A DNA stretch of 64,000 nucleotides from JALORV01 sp963712485 (GCA_963712485.1 CAVQID010000019.1:385396-449395); one strand, 5' to 3'. Shown: positions 7,750-16,856, counted from the stretch's first letter. Translations and numbers: made by a program. The notes: generated from the letters alone by a model not told the origin.

Positions 7750-9645
7750 TCAGCCGCGAACCGCGTTGCGGATCTGATCCAGCGCGATCGGATCCTCGAT
7801 CGTCGTCAGGTCGCCGGGGTCGCGTCTTTCGCACAGCGCCTGGATCGAGCGACGCAGCAGCTTGCCGGAGCGGGTCTTCGGCAGGGCGCTGACGAAATGG
7901 ACGCGTGCCGGCCGCGCGACTGCGCCGAGCTGGCTGTCGACGGTCTTCATCATCTCGCCCTCGTGTGCGAGCTTTTTCTCAGGAGTGTCGGCCCTGCTCG
8001 CGTCCTTCAGGATCACGAAGCCTACGGCCACCTGGCCCTTGAGCTGGTCGGCGACGCCGACGACCGCCACCTCGGCGACGTTCGGATGCGACGACAATGA
8101 TTCCTCGATTTCGCGCGTGCCGAGCCGGTGACCGGCAACATTGATCACGTCGTCGGTGCGGCCGAGGATGAAGAAGTAGTCATCCTCATCGCGGATGCCC
8201 CAGTCGAAGGTCGAATACACCTGACGGTTCGGCACGCTGGTCCAGTACGTCTTGACAAAGCGCGCGTCGTCACCCCAGACGGTACTCATGCACCCCGGCG
8301 GCAGTGGACCTTCGATCGCCACGACGCCCTTTTCGTGATGGGCGGTGATCTCTTCCCCGCTCGCCTCGTTGAAAAGCTTCACGTTGTAGCCATAGCAGGG
8401 CACTCCGGGCGAACCGAATTTCGACGGCAACGCCTCAACGCCGCGCGGAATCGCCAGAATCGGCCAGCCGGTTTCGGTCTGCCAGAAGTTGTCGATGATC
8501 GGCTTGCCGATCGCATCGGCGATCCAGCGCCCGGTGGGTTCGTCGAGCGGTTCGCCCGCAAGAAACAGCAATCGAAGAGACGAGAGGTCGTACTTCTTCA
8601 GCAGCGCCGGGTCCTGCTTCTTCAGCACGCGGATTGCGGTCGGCGACGAGAACATGACCGTCACCTTGTACTTCTCGACGATGCTCCACCAGATGCCGCC
8701 GTCCGGGCGGATCGGCGTGCCTTCGTACATGATCGTCGCCATGCCGGCGATCAGCGGGCCGTAGACGATGTAGCTGTGACCGACCACCCAGCCGATGTCG
8801 CTGGTGGAAAAGTACGTTTCCCCGGCGTTGCCGCAGAAGATCTGCTTCATCGACGACGCCAGCGCCACTGCATAGCCGCCGGTGTCACGTTGCACACCTT
8901 TAGGCTTCCCCGTGGTGCCGGATGTGTACAGGATGTACGACGGCTCGCTCGATTCGAGCCACGCGCACGGCACTTCGTCGTTCATGTGCTCGGCGCGCAA
9001 CTGCGCGTAGTCGACGTCCCGGCCGGCGACCATAGCCGCTGGCGCGAGACCCCGATTCACCATGAGCACGCTCTGGGGCGGCGACTTTGACAGCGCGATC
9101 GCTTCGTCGAGCAGGTGCTTGTACGGCACTGCCTTGCCTGCGCGCGAGCCGGCGTCGGCGCTGACGATGACCTTCGGCGTCGCATCGTCGATGCGGGTGG
9201 CAAGACTCACCGAGGCAAAGCCGCCGAAGACGACCGAATGGATCGCGCCGATGCGGACGCAGGCCAGCATCGCAAACGTGGCCTCCGGGATCATCGGCAT
9301 GTAGATCAAAACGCGGTCTCCGCGTCCGACCCCCAGCGCCTGCAGGATGCCCGCCATGCGGTTGACCTCGCGATACAGCTGCGCGAAGGTGTAGGTCTTC
9401 TCTTCGTTGGTTTCGGTGGAGACGTAAATGAGCGCCGCCTGGTCGGCGCGCGCCTTCAGATGACGGTCCACCGCGTTGTGGCACAGGTTCGTCGTGCCGC
9501 TGACGAACCACTTTGCAAACGGCGGCCGCGAGTCGTCGAGAACCTGAGTGAACGGCTGCTGCCAGTCGATCAGCGCCGCCTCCTCCGTCCAGAAGGCGGA
9601 AGGATCGGTAATCGACTTAGCGTGGAACTCCTTGTACTTCGCCAT
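7750..9645 (-). CDS. prpE: Propionyl-CoA synthetase
   Basis: Adenylates propionate and transfers it to CoA, the entry step of propionate use. This is a 631-residue acetyl/propionyl-CoA synthetase-type enzyme with an ACAS N-terminus (FWTEEAALIDW), the signature YTSGTTGKPKGV near residue 242, the active-site segment TSDIGWVVGHSYIVYGPL typical of PrpE, and the C-terminal acylation lysine in KTRSGKLLRRS. The ATG at 9645 has GGGAGG 8 bases upstream. The gene overlaps the upstream response-regulator gene by 29 bases on the same strand, so the two may be coupled. No prpBCD genes are present. Acetate or another short acid as substrate is possible. Confidence 0.86.
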   Translation of the reverse strand: MAKYKEFHAKSITDPSAFWTEEAALIDWQQPFTQVLDDSRPPFAKWFVSGTTNLCHNAVDRHLKARADQAALIYVSTETNEEKTYTFAQLYREVNRMAGILQALGVGRGDRVLIYMPMIPEATFAMLACVRIGAIHSVVFGGFASVSLATRIDDATPKVIVSADAGSRAGKAVPYKHLLDEAIALSKSPPQSVLMVNRGLAPAAMVAGRDVDYAQLRAEHMNDEVPCAWLESSEPSYILYTSGTTGKPKGVQRDTGGYAVALASSMKQIFCGNAGETYFSTSDIGWVVGHSYIVYGPLIAGMATIMYEGTPIRPDGGIWWSIVEKYKVTVMFSSPTAIRVLKKQDPALLKKYDLSSLRLLFLAGEPLDEPTGRWIADAIGKPIIDNFWQTETGWPILAIPRGVEALPSKFGSPGVPCYGYNVKLFNEASGEEITAHHEKGVVAIEGPLPPGCMSTVWGDDARFVKTYWTSVPNRQVYSTFDWGIRDEDDYFFILGRTDDVINVAGHRLGTREIEESLSSHPNVAEVAVVGVADQLKGQVAVGFVILKDASRADTPEKKLAHEGEMMKTVDSQLGAVARPARVHFVSALPKTRSGKLLRRSIQALCERRDPGDLTTIEDPIALDQIRNAVRG

Positions 9646-10801
9646 GGATGTTGCCTCCCTCCGCCGGTGTGGCTTGTAGTTCTTTCTGCTGCCGCACCAG
9701 TTTCAGCAGTGGCGCAATCTGCTCGAGCAGTCTCGGCAGGTGTGCGACCACTTCTGCGGCCCGGCCCGCGCGAATCAGCGCCAGTGCCAGGTTGATGTCC
9801 ATCGATCCGTCTTCGGGCTTCGGATCCATCGCGCCAGGAGCGACGCCGTCCGACGTTCCAAGAATGATGCGGCGCGAGCGATTTTGCTGTGCCTGCGCGG
9901 CACGCTTTTGAGCCAGCGCACGAAGTTCCTCCGCGCTGCGCCTTAATTCCTCCGACAGGGTAGAAAGGCCGATGCAGGTCCAGACCTCCACGCCGGGTCC
10001 CGCGGCCTCGACGTTTTCGAGCACCTTGCGCAGGCGTGCGGCAAAGCGCAGCACCCCTGACAGACCGGAGGAGGGCGTCGCCACGCAGAATTCAAACTTG
10101 TCTGAGCGGGTACCGAGGTCTTCGAGCCGGATCGAGGCCGCCAGCGTCCGGCCGACCAGCTTGATGCGCTGGTCCACTTCGCCTTCCCAGGTTTCCTGCT
10201 GCGGCAGCGAGAGCTCGACTCGCACGCAGATCAGGGCGACGTCCGACAGGTTGCGGCGCGCGAAGGAGATCAGTTTTTCGACCTGCTTGTCGAAAAACGG
10301 CATGTTCAGCAGTTCGGTTTCGCCGTCGACCGTCCGCGAAGACTCGAGCGACGCCTGGCTTTCGGCGAGCGCCTCGCGGGTGGCCGAAAGCCGGACCAGC
10401 ACCTCGAGGCGGGCGACAAGTTCGGCCGCGCCGACTCCCTTCTGAATGAAATCTGTCGCGCCAAGGGCCGCAGCTCGGTCGCGCTCCGCGCCCTCGTCCT
10501 CGCCCGTGATGACGACGATCGGCAGTTCGCGAATGCGCTGCACCTTGGAACTTCGGACGCGATTCAGCAGTTCGAAGCCGTCGACCTTGGGCATCGTGAG
10601 GTCGGTGATGACGACACGGATCGAGGAGTCGAGGAGGATGGCCTGCCACGCCGCGTCCCCGTCCATCACCTCGCGAATGTCGAAACGGTCGCGGATGTGC
10701 TGGACGATCGACGCCCGCACGATGCGGGAGTCGTCGGCAATGAGAACGCGCGGTTTGGGCGGCGCGCTCGGCGTTGATGTCTTGGTGGTATCGGTGGGCA
10801 A
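9617..10801 (-). CDS. Response regulator with degenerate GGDEF domain
   Basis: A 394-residue cytoplasmic protein. Residues 18-135 form a receiver domain with all expected residues: acidic pair in LIADDS, phospho-acceptor Asp in VITDLTMP, Thr in ITGED and Lys in IQKG. Residues about 155-290 look like a GGDEF fold (TELLNMPFFDKQVEKLI at its start), but the signature position reads RSDKFEF, so diguanylate cyclase activity is not expected. The last 100 residues are helical and unassigned. The start is a TTG at 10801 with GAGG about 6 bases upstream. The 3' end overlaps prpE by 29 bases. No sensor kinase gene is nearby. Confidence 0.78.
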   Translation of the reverse strand: MPTDTTKTSTPSAPPKPRVLIADDSRIVRASIVQHIRDRFDIREVMDGDAAWQAILLDSSIRVVITDLTMPKVDGFELLNRVRSSKVQRIRELPIVVITGEDEGAERDRAAALGATDFIQKGVGAAELVARLEVLVRLSATREALAESQASLESSRTVDGETELLNMPFFDKQVEKLISFARRNLSDVALICVRVELSLPQQETWEGEVDQRIKLVGRTLAASIRLEDLGTRSDKFEFCVATPSSGLSGVLRFAARLRKVLENVEAAGPGVEVWTCIGLSTLSEELRRSAEELRALAQKRAAQAQQNRSRRIILGTSDGVAPGAMDPKPEDGSMDINLALALIRAGRAAEVVAHLPRLLEQIAPLLKLVRQQKELQATPAEGGNIHGEVQGVPR

Positions 10802-10962
10802 GCCAACCTCGTGAGCGGACTGTGAGCCGGCGCCCCGACGCCGGCCGTCCTCGCGCTGTGGATGGAATTTAGCGTAATTGATCGGCGTAAACCCCGGTCA
10901 CCTTTAGGTTTTCTCGCTGGAATGCGCTATTTTCGCCACTGGTTTGGCCGGCAAGGGCGGGC

Positions 10963-11526
10963 ATGAGGCGGAGAAGGATGGCATTCGGGCAGCTTAAGAC
11001 CGCGCTATTCGTCGTGTGTCTTGCCTGGGTATCGCCGTCAGCGACCGCGCAGGAGTTGGCAGCCGGCGCCTCGACCGAGGTCGTCTTGCGCGCGCTGACG
11101 CTGGTCGACGCGCCATACCGCTATGGCGGGCGGTCACCGTCCGGCTTTGACTGCAGCGGCTTTGTTGGTTATGTGTTCAGCGAGTCCGCCGCGCTGGCGC
11201 TGCCCCGGCGGTCTGAAGACATTTTCCGGGTCGGCCAGGCCCTCGACCGCAGCGAACTCGCGCCCGGCGATCTCGTGTTCTTCAACACCCTGGGACGTCG
11301 CTACTCGCACGTCGGCATCTACGTCGGCGAGGGCAGGTTCGTGCACGCGCCGGCCCGGCGCGGGCGGGTGCGCGTCGAGCAGCTTGCGGAGTCCTACTGG
11401 GCCTCCCGTTTTAACGGCGCCCGGCGCATTCAGGGCGTCCAGCCGTCGCAGTTGGCCACTGCACTGGCATCGCCGGCCCCGTCCGCCGCGGTCGAAGCCG
11501 CGCTGGAACTGCGGATCACGCCCTAA
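10963..11526 (+). CDS. NlpC/P60 family peptidoglycan endopeptidase
   Basis: A 187-residue exported hydrolase of the cell wall. A signal peptide (LKTALFVVCLAWVSPSATAQ) is followed by an NlpC/P60 domain from about residue 40. The catalytic Cys is in FDCSGFVGYVF, the His in YSHVGIYVG, and a third polar residue, His, in FVHAP. The family cleaves D-gamma-glutamyl-meso-diaminopimelate or similar peptide bonds. The ATG at 10963 is given; an in-frame ATG at 10978 has GGAGAAGG just before it and may be the real start, still keeping the signal peptide. The C-terminal 40 residues are Ala/Pro-rich. It stands alone, between a 161-base intergenic region and the iron operon. Confidence 0.85.
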   Translation: MRRRRMAFGQLKTALFVVCLAWVSPSATAQELAAGASTEVVLRALTLVDAPYRYGGRSPSGFDCSGFVGYVFSESAALALPRRSEDIFRVGQALDRSELAPGDLVFFNTLGRRYSHVGIYVGEGRFVHAPARRGRVRVEQLAESYWASRFNGARRIQGVQPSQLATALASPAPSAAVEAALELRITP

Positions 11527-11564
11527 GGTCAACCTCGCAATAACCTTTCTTGCGTCAGGTCAAA

Positions 11565-11593
11565 CAAATGCAAATGAGAACTATTTGCATTTG
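11565..11593. promoter_or_regulatory. Probable Fur box
   Basis: A perfect 11-bp inverted repeat, CAAATGCAAAT and ATTTGCATTTG, flanks GAGAACT. The core AAATGAGAACTATTTGCATTT closely resembles proteobacterial Fur boxes. It lies 74 bases before the iron-binding protein gene. A weak promoter candidate (TTGCAT 11585-11590, TAGTGT 11608-11613, 17-base spacer) overlaps it, which is where a repressor site would be placed. Iron repression of futA-like, bfd, bfr and possibly hemP is the inference. Confidence 0.75.
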
Positions 11594-11666
11594 AGACAAG
11601 TTTTCGTTAGTGTTCCAACTGCGCACGGGTGAGCCCGGCCAGTCGTCAACACTTACGGAAACCCAC

Positions 11667-12740
11667 ATGAGATCCACCCACCCTATCTGGAATGCCGAGC
11701 GCTGGCTGCGCCGTGGCCTGCAACTCACCGTTATTGCTGGCATCGTTTTCGCCGCGCTGGCGCCCATGGAGGGCCATGCACAGGAAAAGGTGCTGAACCT
11801 GTATTCGGCACGGCACTATCAGACCGACAACGCGCTTTACGACGACTTCACCAGGCAAACCGGCATCAAGATCAACCGGATCGAGCTCGGTGATGAACCG
11901 CTGTTGCAGCGGCTGAAGACCGAGGGGGCGAACAGTCCGGCCGATGTCGTTCTCCTTGTCGATGCGGCCAGGCTGTGGCGTGCGCAGATCGACGGCATGT
12001 TCCAGCCGGTGCAGTCCAAGGTACTCGACGAGCGGATCCCGGCCAACCTGCGCTCGAACGACGGTACCTGGTACGCCTTTTCGACCCGCGCACGGGCAAT
12101 CGTCTACGACAAGGCGCGAGTGCAGGCCACCGACGTCGATACCTACGAAAAGCTCGCTGATCCGAAGCTCAAGGGTCTCGTGTGCACGCGTTCGGGCTCG
12201 CACCCGTACATGCTGTCGCTGATTGGCGCGATGATTGAACGCAACGGTGAAGCCAAGACCGAACAGTGGGCGAAAGGCATGGTTGCAAACATGGCTCGTC
12301 CGCCACGCGGGGGCGACACGGACCAGATCAAGGGTGTCGCATCGGGCGAGTGCGGCGTCGCACTGACGAATACCTACTACTGGCTACGCCTGGTGCGCTC
12401 GAGCGATCCGAAGGACAAGGATGTCGTGGCCAAGACGGCATTCCTCTGGCCGAACCAGTCGACTTCCGGCACGCACATCAACGTGTCGGGCGGCGGGATC
12501 GCCAAAAATGCTCCGAACAAGGCCAACGCCGTCGCTTTCCTCGAGTACCTTTCCAGCCCGAAGGCGCAGGCTTATTTTGCCAATGGCAACAATGAATGGC
12601 CCGCGGTGAAGGACGCCAAGACCGACAACGCTGCCTTGGCCGCTCTTGGATCGCCGAAGTTCGAAAACGTACCGGTCTCGACGATCGGCAAGAACCAGAT
12701 CGCGGCTCAACGCATACTCGACCGCGTCGGCTATCGCTAG
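11667..12740 (+). CDS. Fe(3+) ABC transporter substrate-binding protein (FutA/AfuA-like)
   Basis: A 357-residue periplasmic ferric-iron-binding protein. An N-terminal signal peptide (TVIAGIVFAALAPMEGHA) precedes a class of binding protein that starts LNLYSARHYQTD; the Tyr here and the Tyr pair in TNTYYWL are the usual ferric ligands. The ATG at 11667 gives a correct signal peptide; an upstream GTG in frame does not. It lies downstream of the Fur box and 15 bases before bfd. No permease or ATPase gene is present nearby, so the transporter core must be encoded elsewhere or be shared. Iron uptake is well supported; the oxidation state and carrier are inferred from the family. Confidence 0.88.
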   Translation: MRSTHPIWNAERWLRRGLQLTVIAGIVFAALAPMEGHAQEKVLNLYSARHYQTDNALYDDFTRQTGIKINRIELGDEPLLQRLKTEGANSPADVVLLVDAARLWRAQIDGMFQPVQSKVLDERIPANLRSNDGTWYAFSTRARAIVYDKARVQATDVDTYEKLADPKLKGLVCTRSGSHPYMLSLIGAMIERNGEAKTEQWAKGMVANMARPPRGGDTDQIKGVASGECGVALTNTYYWLRLVRSSDPKDKDVVAKTAFLWPNQSTSGTHINVSGGGIAKNAPNKANAVAFLEYLSSPKAQAYFANGNNEWPAVKDAKTDNAALAALGSPKFENVPVSTIGKNQIAAQRILDRVGYR

Positions 12741-12755
12741 CGCAGACGGCCTGGC

Positions 12756-12965
12756 ATGTACATCTGCATCTGCAACGCCATCACGGATCGGCAGATCCGC
12801 TCGGCGGTCGCAGCCGGCGCGGCATCGCTGAGCGAGGTTTCGATGCAACTCGGCGTCGGCGCGGGCTGCGGCTGCTGCCGCGAGGCCGCGCAGCAGGTGA
12901 TCCGCGACGCCGCCTGCGGCGGAGACTGCGCCACCTGCGTGGGCCACGAAGTGGCAGCGTCATGA
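12756..12965 (+). CDS. bfd: Bacterioferritin-associated ferredoxin
   Basis: A 69-residue [2Fe-2S] protein that delivers electrons to bacterioferritin so stored iron can be released. The four ligands are placed as in Bfd: Cys4 and Cys6 in MYICIC and the CGCC pair near residue 40. Further cysteines follow in GGDCATC, beyond the core Bfd set. The short length is normal. It starts 15 bases after the iron-binding protein gene, and its stop overlaps an ATG upstream of bfr, so it belongs to the iron operon under the Fur box. Confidence 0.9.
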   Translation: MYICICNAITDRQIRSAVAAGAASLSEVSMQLGVGAGCGCCREAAQQVIRDAACGGDCATCVGHEVAAS

Positions 12966-13009
12966 CGTTGTCCGCTACGCTTGCGGCCACGCACAGCGGT
13001 GGGGCGATC

Positions 13010-13486
13010 ATGAACGGCGACAAGGCGGTCATCGCGCAGCTCAATGCGCAGCTGAAAAACGAACTTATCGCGATCAACCAGTACTTCCTGCATGCGCGCA
13101 TGCTGAAGAATTGGGGGCTAGGCCGGCTCGGCAAGCACGAGTACGACGAATCGATCGAGGAGATGAAGCATGCCGATCGTCTCGTCGAGCGCATCCTGAT
13201 GCTGGAGGGGCTGCCGAACCTGCAGGACCTCGGCAAGCTGCTGATCGGGCAGGACGTTCCGGAGACCCTGAACGGCGATCTGACGCTCGAGCGGGCGTCG
13301 CAGAAAGTGCTGAAAGGCGCGATAGTCGTCTGCGAACAGGCGCAGGACTTCGTCTCGCGCGAGATCCTGGTCGACATCCTCGACGACACCGAGGAGCACA
13401 TCGACCACATCGAGACACAACTCGATTTGATCGACAAGGTCGGCTTGCAGAACTACTTGCAATCGCAGATGGACATGCCGAGCTGA
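13010..13486 (+). CDS. bfr: Bacterioferritin
   Basis: A 158-residue haem-containing ferritin that stores iron in a 24-mer shell. Ferroxidase ligands are in place (Glu18, Glu51, His54, Glu94, Glu127, His130 by comparison with E. coli Bfr), and Met52, the haem ligand, is present in EEMKHAD. The closing GLQNYLQSQ is typical. I chose the ATG at 13010, giving MNGDKAV as in homologues. An in-frame ATG at 12962 overlaps the bfd stop (ATGA) and would add 16 residues; it may help translational coupling. It follows bfd in the Fur-controlled block. Confidence 0.92.
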   Translation: MNGDKAVIAQLNAQLKNELIAINQYFLHARMLKNWGLGRLGKHEYDESIEEMKHADRLVERILMLEGLPNLQDLGKLLIGQDVPETLNGDLTLERASQKVLKGAIVVCEQAQDFVSREILVDILDDTEEHIDHIETQLDLIDKVGLQNYLQSQMDMPS

Positions 13487-13556
13487 CCGCGGCGCGCCCG
13501 CAGCTTGCGGCGCGCACCCGTCATGCCCTGGTGATCCATGAGTTCTCGTCGCAGAC

Positions 13557-13745
13557 GTGGCAGCCGCATTCAGTAAGCCCTCATTGGAAGTTCCGCGTGC
13601 CGAGAATGAGGCGCCGCACGCCGACGTCGAGCCGATGGAGTTCACGAGCGAAGCATTGCTCGGCGGCCAGCGCCAGATCTTCATCCGGCACGGTACCGAA
13701 CGGTACCGATTGCGCCTGACGCGCATGAACAAGCTAATCAAGTAG
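13557..13745 (+). CDS. hemP: Hemin uptake protein HemP/HmuP
   Basis: A small protein of about 62 residues from the HemP family. The diagnostic C-terminal half is SEALLGGQRQIFIRHG followed by YRLRLTRMNKLIK. HmuP of rhizobia activates a haem receptor gene under low iron; in other bacteria the gene precedes haem-uptake genes. The start is uncertain: GTG at 13557 gives the usual length, an ATG at 13635 would leave only 36 residues. It lies 70 bases after bfr, so it may be part of the same transcript, but no haem receptor gene follows. Confidence 0.8.
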   Translation: MAAAFSKPSLEVPRAENEAPHADVEPMEFTSEALLGGQRQIFIRHGTERYRLRLTRMNKLIK

Positions 13746-13885
13746 CCAGCCGCGGCGCCCCCTCCCGCCGCTTCGACTTGTGCCGCGTGGCGGCCGCCCG
13801 GAGAGCTAGCCAAAACGTCCGGATAGCGATCCGAGGTACTCCCCTCAGGACGGGTGCAAGTCTGCCCGCCCCGTAAACTGCGCCC

Positions 13886-15482
13886 ATGGCACGCTCGTCC
13901 TTCGACGTCATCATCATCGGCGCCGGACACAACGGCCTGACGTGTGCCTGTTATCTCGCGGCGGCCGGCCTGAAGGTGCGCATGCTCGAGCGGCGCCCTG
14001 TCGTCGGCGGTGCTGCCGTCACCGAAGAGTTCCACCCCGGCTTTCGCAACTCGACGGCCAGCTATACCGTCAGCCTGCTCAATCCGAAAGTCATCCGCGA
14101 CCTGCGCCTCGTCGAGCGGGGCCTGCGCATCATCGAGCGGCCATTCTCGAACTTCGTGCCGCTTGCCGATGGCCGGTCATTGCGTTTCGGCGGCGACATC
14201 AAGGCAACGCAGGCGGAAGTGGCACGGTTCTCCGCGCGCGACGCCGAGCGCCTACCGGCGTACTACGCACGGCTCGATCGACTCGCCGATCAGCTGAAGC
14301 AGTGGGTGCTGCGGGCGCCGCCCGAGCTGGGTGGGCCGTTCGTGGTGGAGAGCTGGCGCGACCTCGTGGCCGGCGCGAAGCTACTGCTGCAGTTCGGCCG
14401 GCTGCCGCGCGACGGCCAGCGCGACCTGATCGACGTGTTTACCAAAAGCGCCGGCGACTGGCTCGACAGCTGGTTCGAGTCCGCGCCGCTGAAGGGCGTG
14501 CTCGGCTGGGATTCGGTGGTCGGCAACTACGCGAGCCCCTATGCGCCTGGTTCGGCCTACGTGCTGCTGCACCACTGTTTTGGCGAAGTGAACGGCAAGC
14601 CCGGCAAGTGGGGTCATGCGATCGGCGGCATGGGGGCGATCACGCAGGCGATGGCGGCCGAGGCGGCTGCGCGGGGCGTCGAGATCACAGTCGATGCGCC
14701 GGTGGCGCGCGTGCTCGTCGAAGGCGGCGTGGCCAAAGGCGTCGAGCTGACGTCGGGCGAGGTGGTGCGTGCCCGCGCGGTCGCGTCCAACGTCAACCCG
14801 AAGCTGCTCTATCAGCGGTTGGTCGAGCCCCGTGACCTGCCGGCCGACTTTGTCGAGGCGATCGCGCGATACAAGTGCGGCTCCGGCTCGTTCCGCATGA
14901 ACGTGGCGCTTTCGGAACTGCCCGATTTCCAGGCGCATTCCGGGACGCAGCCGCAGCCGCATCACGCGAGCGGCATCGTCTTCGACGCCTCGCTGCGCCT
15001 ACATGGACCAGGCCTGGCATGACGCCGAAGCGCATGGCTGCTCGAGCGTGCCGATCGTCGAGATGCTGATTCCCAGCGTCGTCGACGACACCTTGGCGCC
15101 CCCCGGCATGCACGTGGCGAGCCTGTTCTGCCAGCACTTCGATCCTGAAGCGGACTGGTCGGCACTCAAGCCGGTCGCGGTCGAGCGCATTTTCGGCGTC
15201 GTGCAGGCGCATTGCCCGAACTTCCGCGCGTCGCTCCTCGGCTACCGCGCGCTGTCGCCGCAGGATCTGGAAGACGAATTCGGACTCGTCGGTGGCGACA
15301 TCTTCCATGGCCAGTTGTCGCTCGATCAGCTGTTCTCGATGCGGCCGATCATGGGCTACGCGCGCTATCGCGGACCGCTCAAGGGCCTTTATCACTGCGG
15401 CTCCGGCGCACACCCCGGGGGCGGCGTCACGGGCGCGCCGGGACACAACGCCGCACCTGAAATCCTGCGCGATCTGCGGTAA
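13886..15482 (+). pseudogene. PYROXD2/phytoene desaturase-like FAD oxidoreductase, frameshifted
   Basis: A flavoprotein of the CrtI/PYROXD2 type, about 531 residues if the frame is restored. Residues 5-35 hold the dinucleotide-binding motif IIIGAGHNG. The first frame ends at 15022 after residues SLRLHGPG. The second frame (15003-15482) carries the rest of the domain, with YMDQAWHDA, VVEMLIPS-like text and the FAD C-terminal motif YHCGSGAHPGGGVTGAPG. The join is at GCGCC, 14996-14999: removing one C makes ASLRYMDQAW. Either the gene is broken or the base is an assembly error. Family members are about 530 residues. The substrate is unknown. Confidence 0.82.
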
Positions 15483-15557
15483 CTACCGAGTTGTTTGGCC
15501 GCCAGCTGGCGTTGCCCGCGACGCTAGACTTGCCGGCTTTGCCCAGCCGCGTCACTG

Positions 15558-15986
15558 ATGTTCGATTTCACCGCCGAAACCGGCTTCGTTGCGCTTTTCT
15601 TCGCGAGCTTCATCGCGGCGACCGTCCTTCCCGGCGGCTCGGAATTCGTGCTGGTTGCCGTCATCCACAAGCATCCGGAAGCGCTCTGGCAGGCCGTCGG
15701 CGTCGCAACCGTGGGCAATACGCTCGGAGGGCTGACCTCGTACTGGGTCGGGCGACTGATTCCCAATCGCGTGCATCACAAGTCGATCATTTACCTGCAC
15801 AAGTACGGCTACTGGGCGCTGCTGTTCTCATGGGTTCCGTTGTTTGGTGATGCGCTCGCCGTCGCCGCGGGCTGGTTGCGCTTCAGCCCATGGATCTCGC
15901 TGGCCGCGTTCGCGATCGGGAAGCTGTTCCGTTACGTCCTGGTTGCCAGCGGCTGGGCCTGGTTCGAGGGGCTGGTGCTGCGTTGA
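15558..15986 (+). CDS. YqaA family membrane protein (DedA-like)
   Basis: A 142-residue inner-membrane protein of the SNARE-associated/DedA superfamily. Visible family features are the opening GFVALFFASFIAATVLPGGSE, the GNTLGGLTSYWVGR segment and YGYWALLFSWVPLFGD. Three to four hydrophobic segments are present and the length matches YqaA. Members are thought to act in membrane lipid or small-molecule transport, but this branch lacks a proven substrate. It lies between the frameshifted flavoprotein and the etf operon, and is followed directly by a GC-rich hairpin. Confidence 0.85.
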   Translation: MFDFTAETGFVALFFASFIAATVLPGGSEFVLVAVIHKHPEALWQAVGVATVGNTLGGLTSYWVGRLIPNRVHHKSIIYLHKYGYWALLFSWVPLFGDALAVAAGWLRFSPWISLAAFAIGKLFRYVLVASGWAWFEGLVLR

Positions 15987-15989
15987 GTC

Positions 15990-16007
15990 CCCCCTCTACT
16001 GAGGGGG
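15990..16007. other. GC-rich hairpin between yqaA-like gene and etfB
   Basis: CCCCCTC and GAGGGGG pair perfectly over 7 bp with a TACT loop, 4 bases past the yqaA-like stop. No U-run follows; AAGGAGG comes next. It may be a Rho-type end site, an RNA stabiliser or neither. Confidence 0.4.
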
Positions 16008-16099
16008 AAGGAGGAATGTCGCCGACTCCTATAATTCGCCGGTTATCCTCGATCGAGTTCCAGCGCCGGTCCTGGCGCGTCTTTCAACCAAGCGAAGCC

Positions 16100-16849
16100 A
16101 TGAAAATCCTGGTCACGGTAAAGCGCGTGGTCGACTACAACGTCAAGGTCCGGGTCAAATCGGACGGCAGCGGAGTCGACATTGCGAACGTCAAGATGTC
16201 GATGAACCCCTTCGACGAAATCGCAGTTGAGGAGGCGGTGCGCCTTAAGGAAGCCGGCGTCGCGACCGAGGTGGTCGCCGTGTCCTGCGGCGTGCCGCAG
16301 TGCCAGGAGACGCTGCGTACCGCGATGGCAATCGGTGCCGACCGCGGCATCCTGGTCGAGACCGACGTCGAACTGCAGCCGCTGGCGGTCGCCAAGCTGC
16401 TGAAGGCGATCGTCGACAAGGAAAAGCCCAACCTCATCATCGTCGGCAAGCAGGCGATCGATGACGATGCCAACCAGACCGGCCAGATGCTGGCCGCGCT
16501 GCTCGACATACCGCAGGGTGCCTTTGCGTCCAAGCTGAAGATTGCCGATGGCCGCGCCGAAGTGACGCGGGAAGTCGACGGCGGGCTGGAGACGATTTCC
16601 ATCAGCCTGCCGGCCGTCGTCACGGCGGACCTGCGCCTCAACGAGCCGCGCTACGTCACGCTGCCGAACATCATGAAGGCGAAGAAAAAGCCGCTCGAGA
16701 CCCTCAAGCCGGCCGACCTCGGCGTCGACGTGGCGCCGCGCCTGAAGACACTCAAGGTGTCCGAGCCGCCGGCACGCAAAGCCGGCATCAAGGTCGCTGA
16801 CGTCGCGACGCTGGTCAGCAAACTCAAAAACGAAGCAAAGGCCATCTGA
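16100..16849 (+). CDS. etfB: Electron transfer flavoprotein beta subunit
   Basis: A 249-residue ETF small subunit that accepts electrons from acyl-CoA dehydrogenases and passes them to ETF-ubiquinone oxidoreductase. It opens MKILVTVKRVVDYN and contains the AMP-binding region VVAVSCGVPQCQETLRTAMAIGADR and the conserved recognition-loop text VTADLRLNEPRYVTLPNIMKAKKK. The ATG at 16100 matches homologues; an in-frame ATG at 16016 would add 28 unrelated residues with an AGGAGG only one base before it. It is separated from etfA by 7 bases and is followed by an acyl-CoA dehydrogenase, a coherent beta-oxidation electron-transfer operon. Confidence 0.95.
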   Translation: MKILVTVKRVVDYNVKVRVKSDGSGVDIANVKMSMNPFDEIAVEEAVRLKEAGVATEVVAVSCGVPQCQETLRTAMAIGADRGILVETDVELQPLAVAKLLKAIVDKEKPNLIIVGKQAIDDDANQTGQMLAALLDIPQGAFASKLKIADGRAEVTREVDGGLETISISLPAVVTADLRLNEPRYVTLPNIMKAKKKPLETLKPADLGVDVAPRLKTLKVSEPPARKAGIKVADVATLVSKLKNEAKAI

Positions 16850-16856
16850 GGACGCC

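Noticed and set aside
16016..16099. In-frame ATG upstream of etfB with AGGAGG
   Set aside because: The ribosome site is one base from the ATG, and the extra 28 residues are not found in ETF beta proteins I know.
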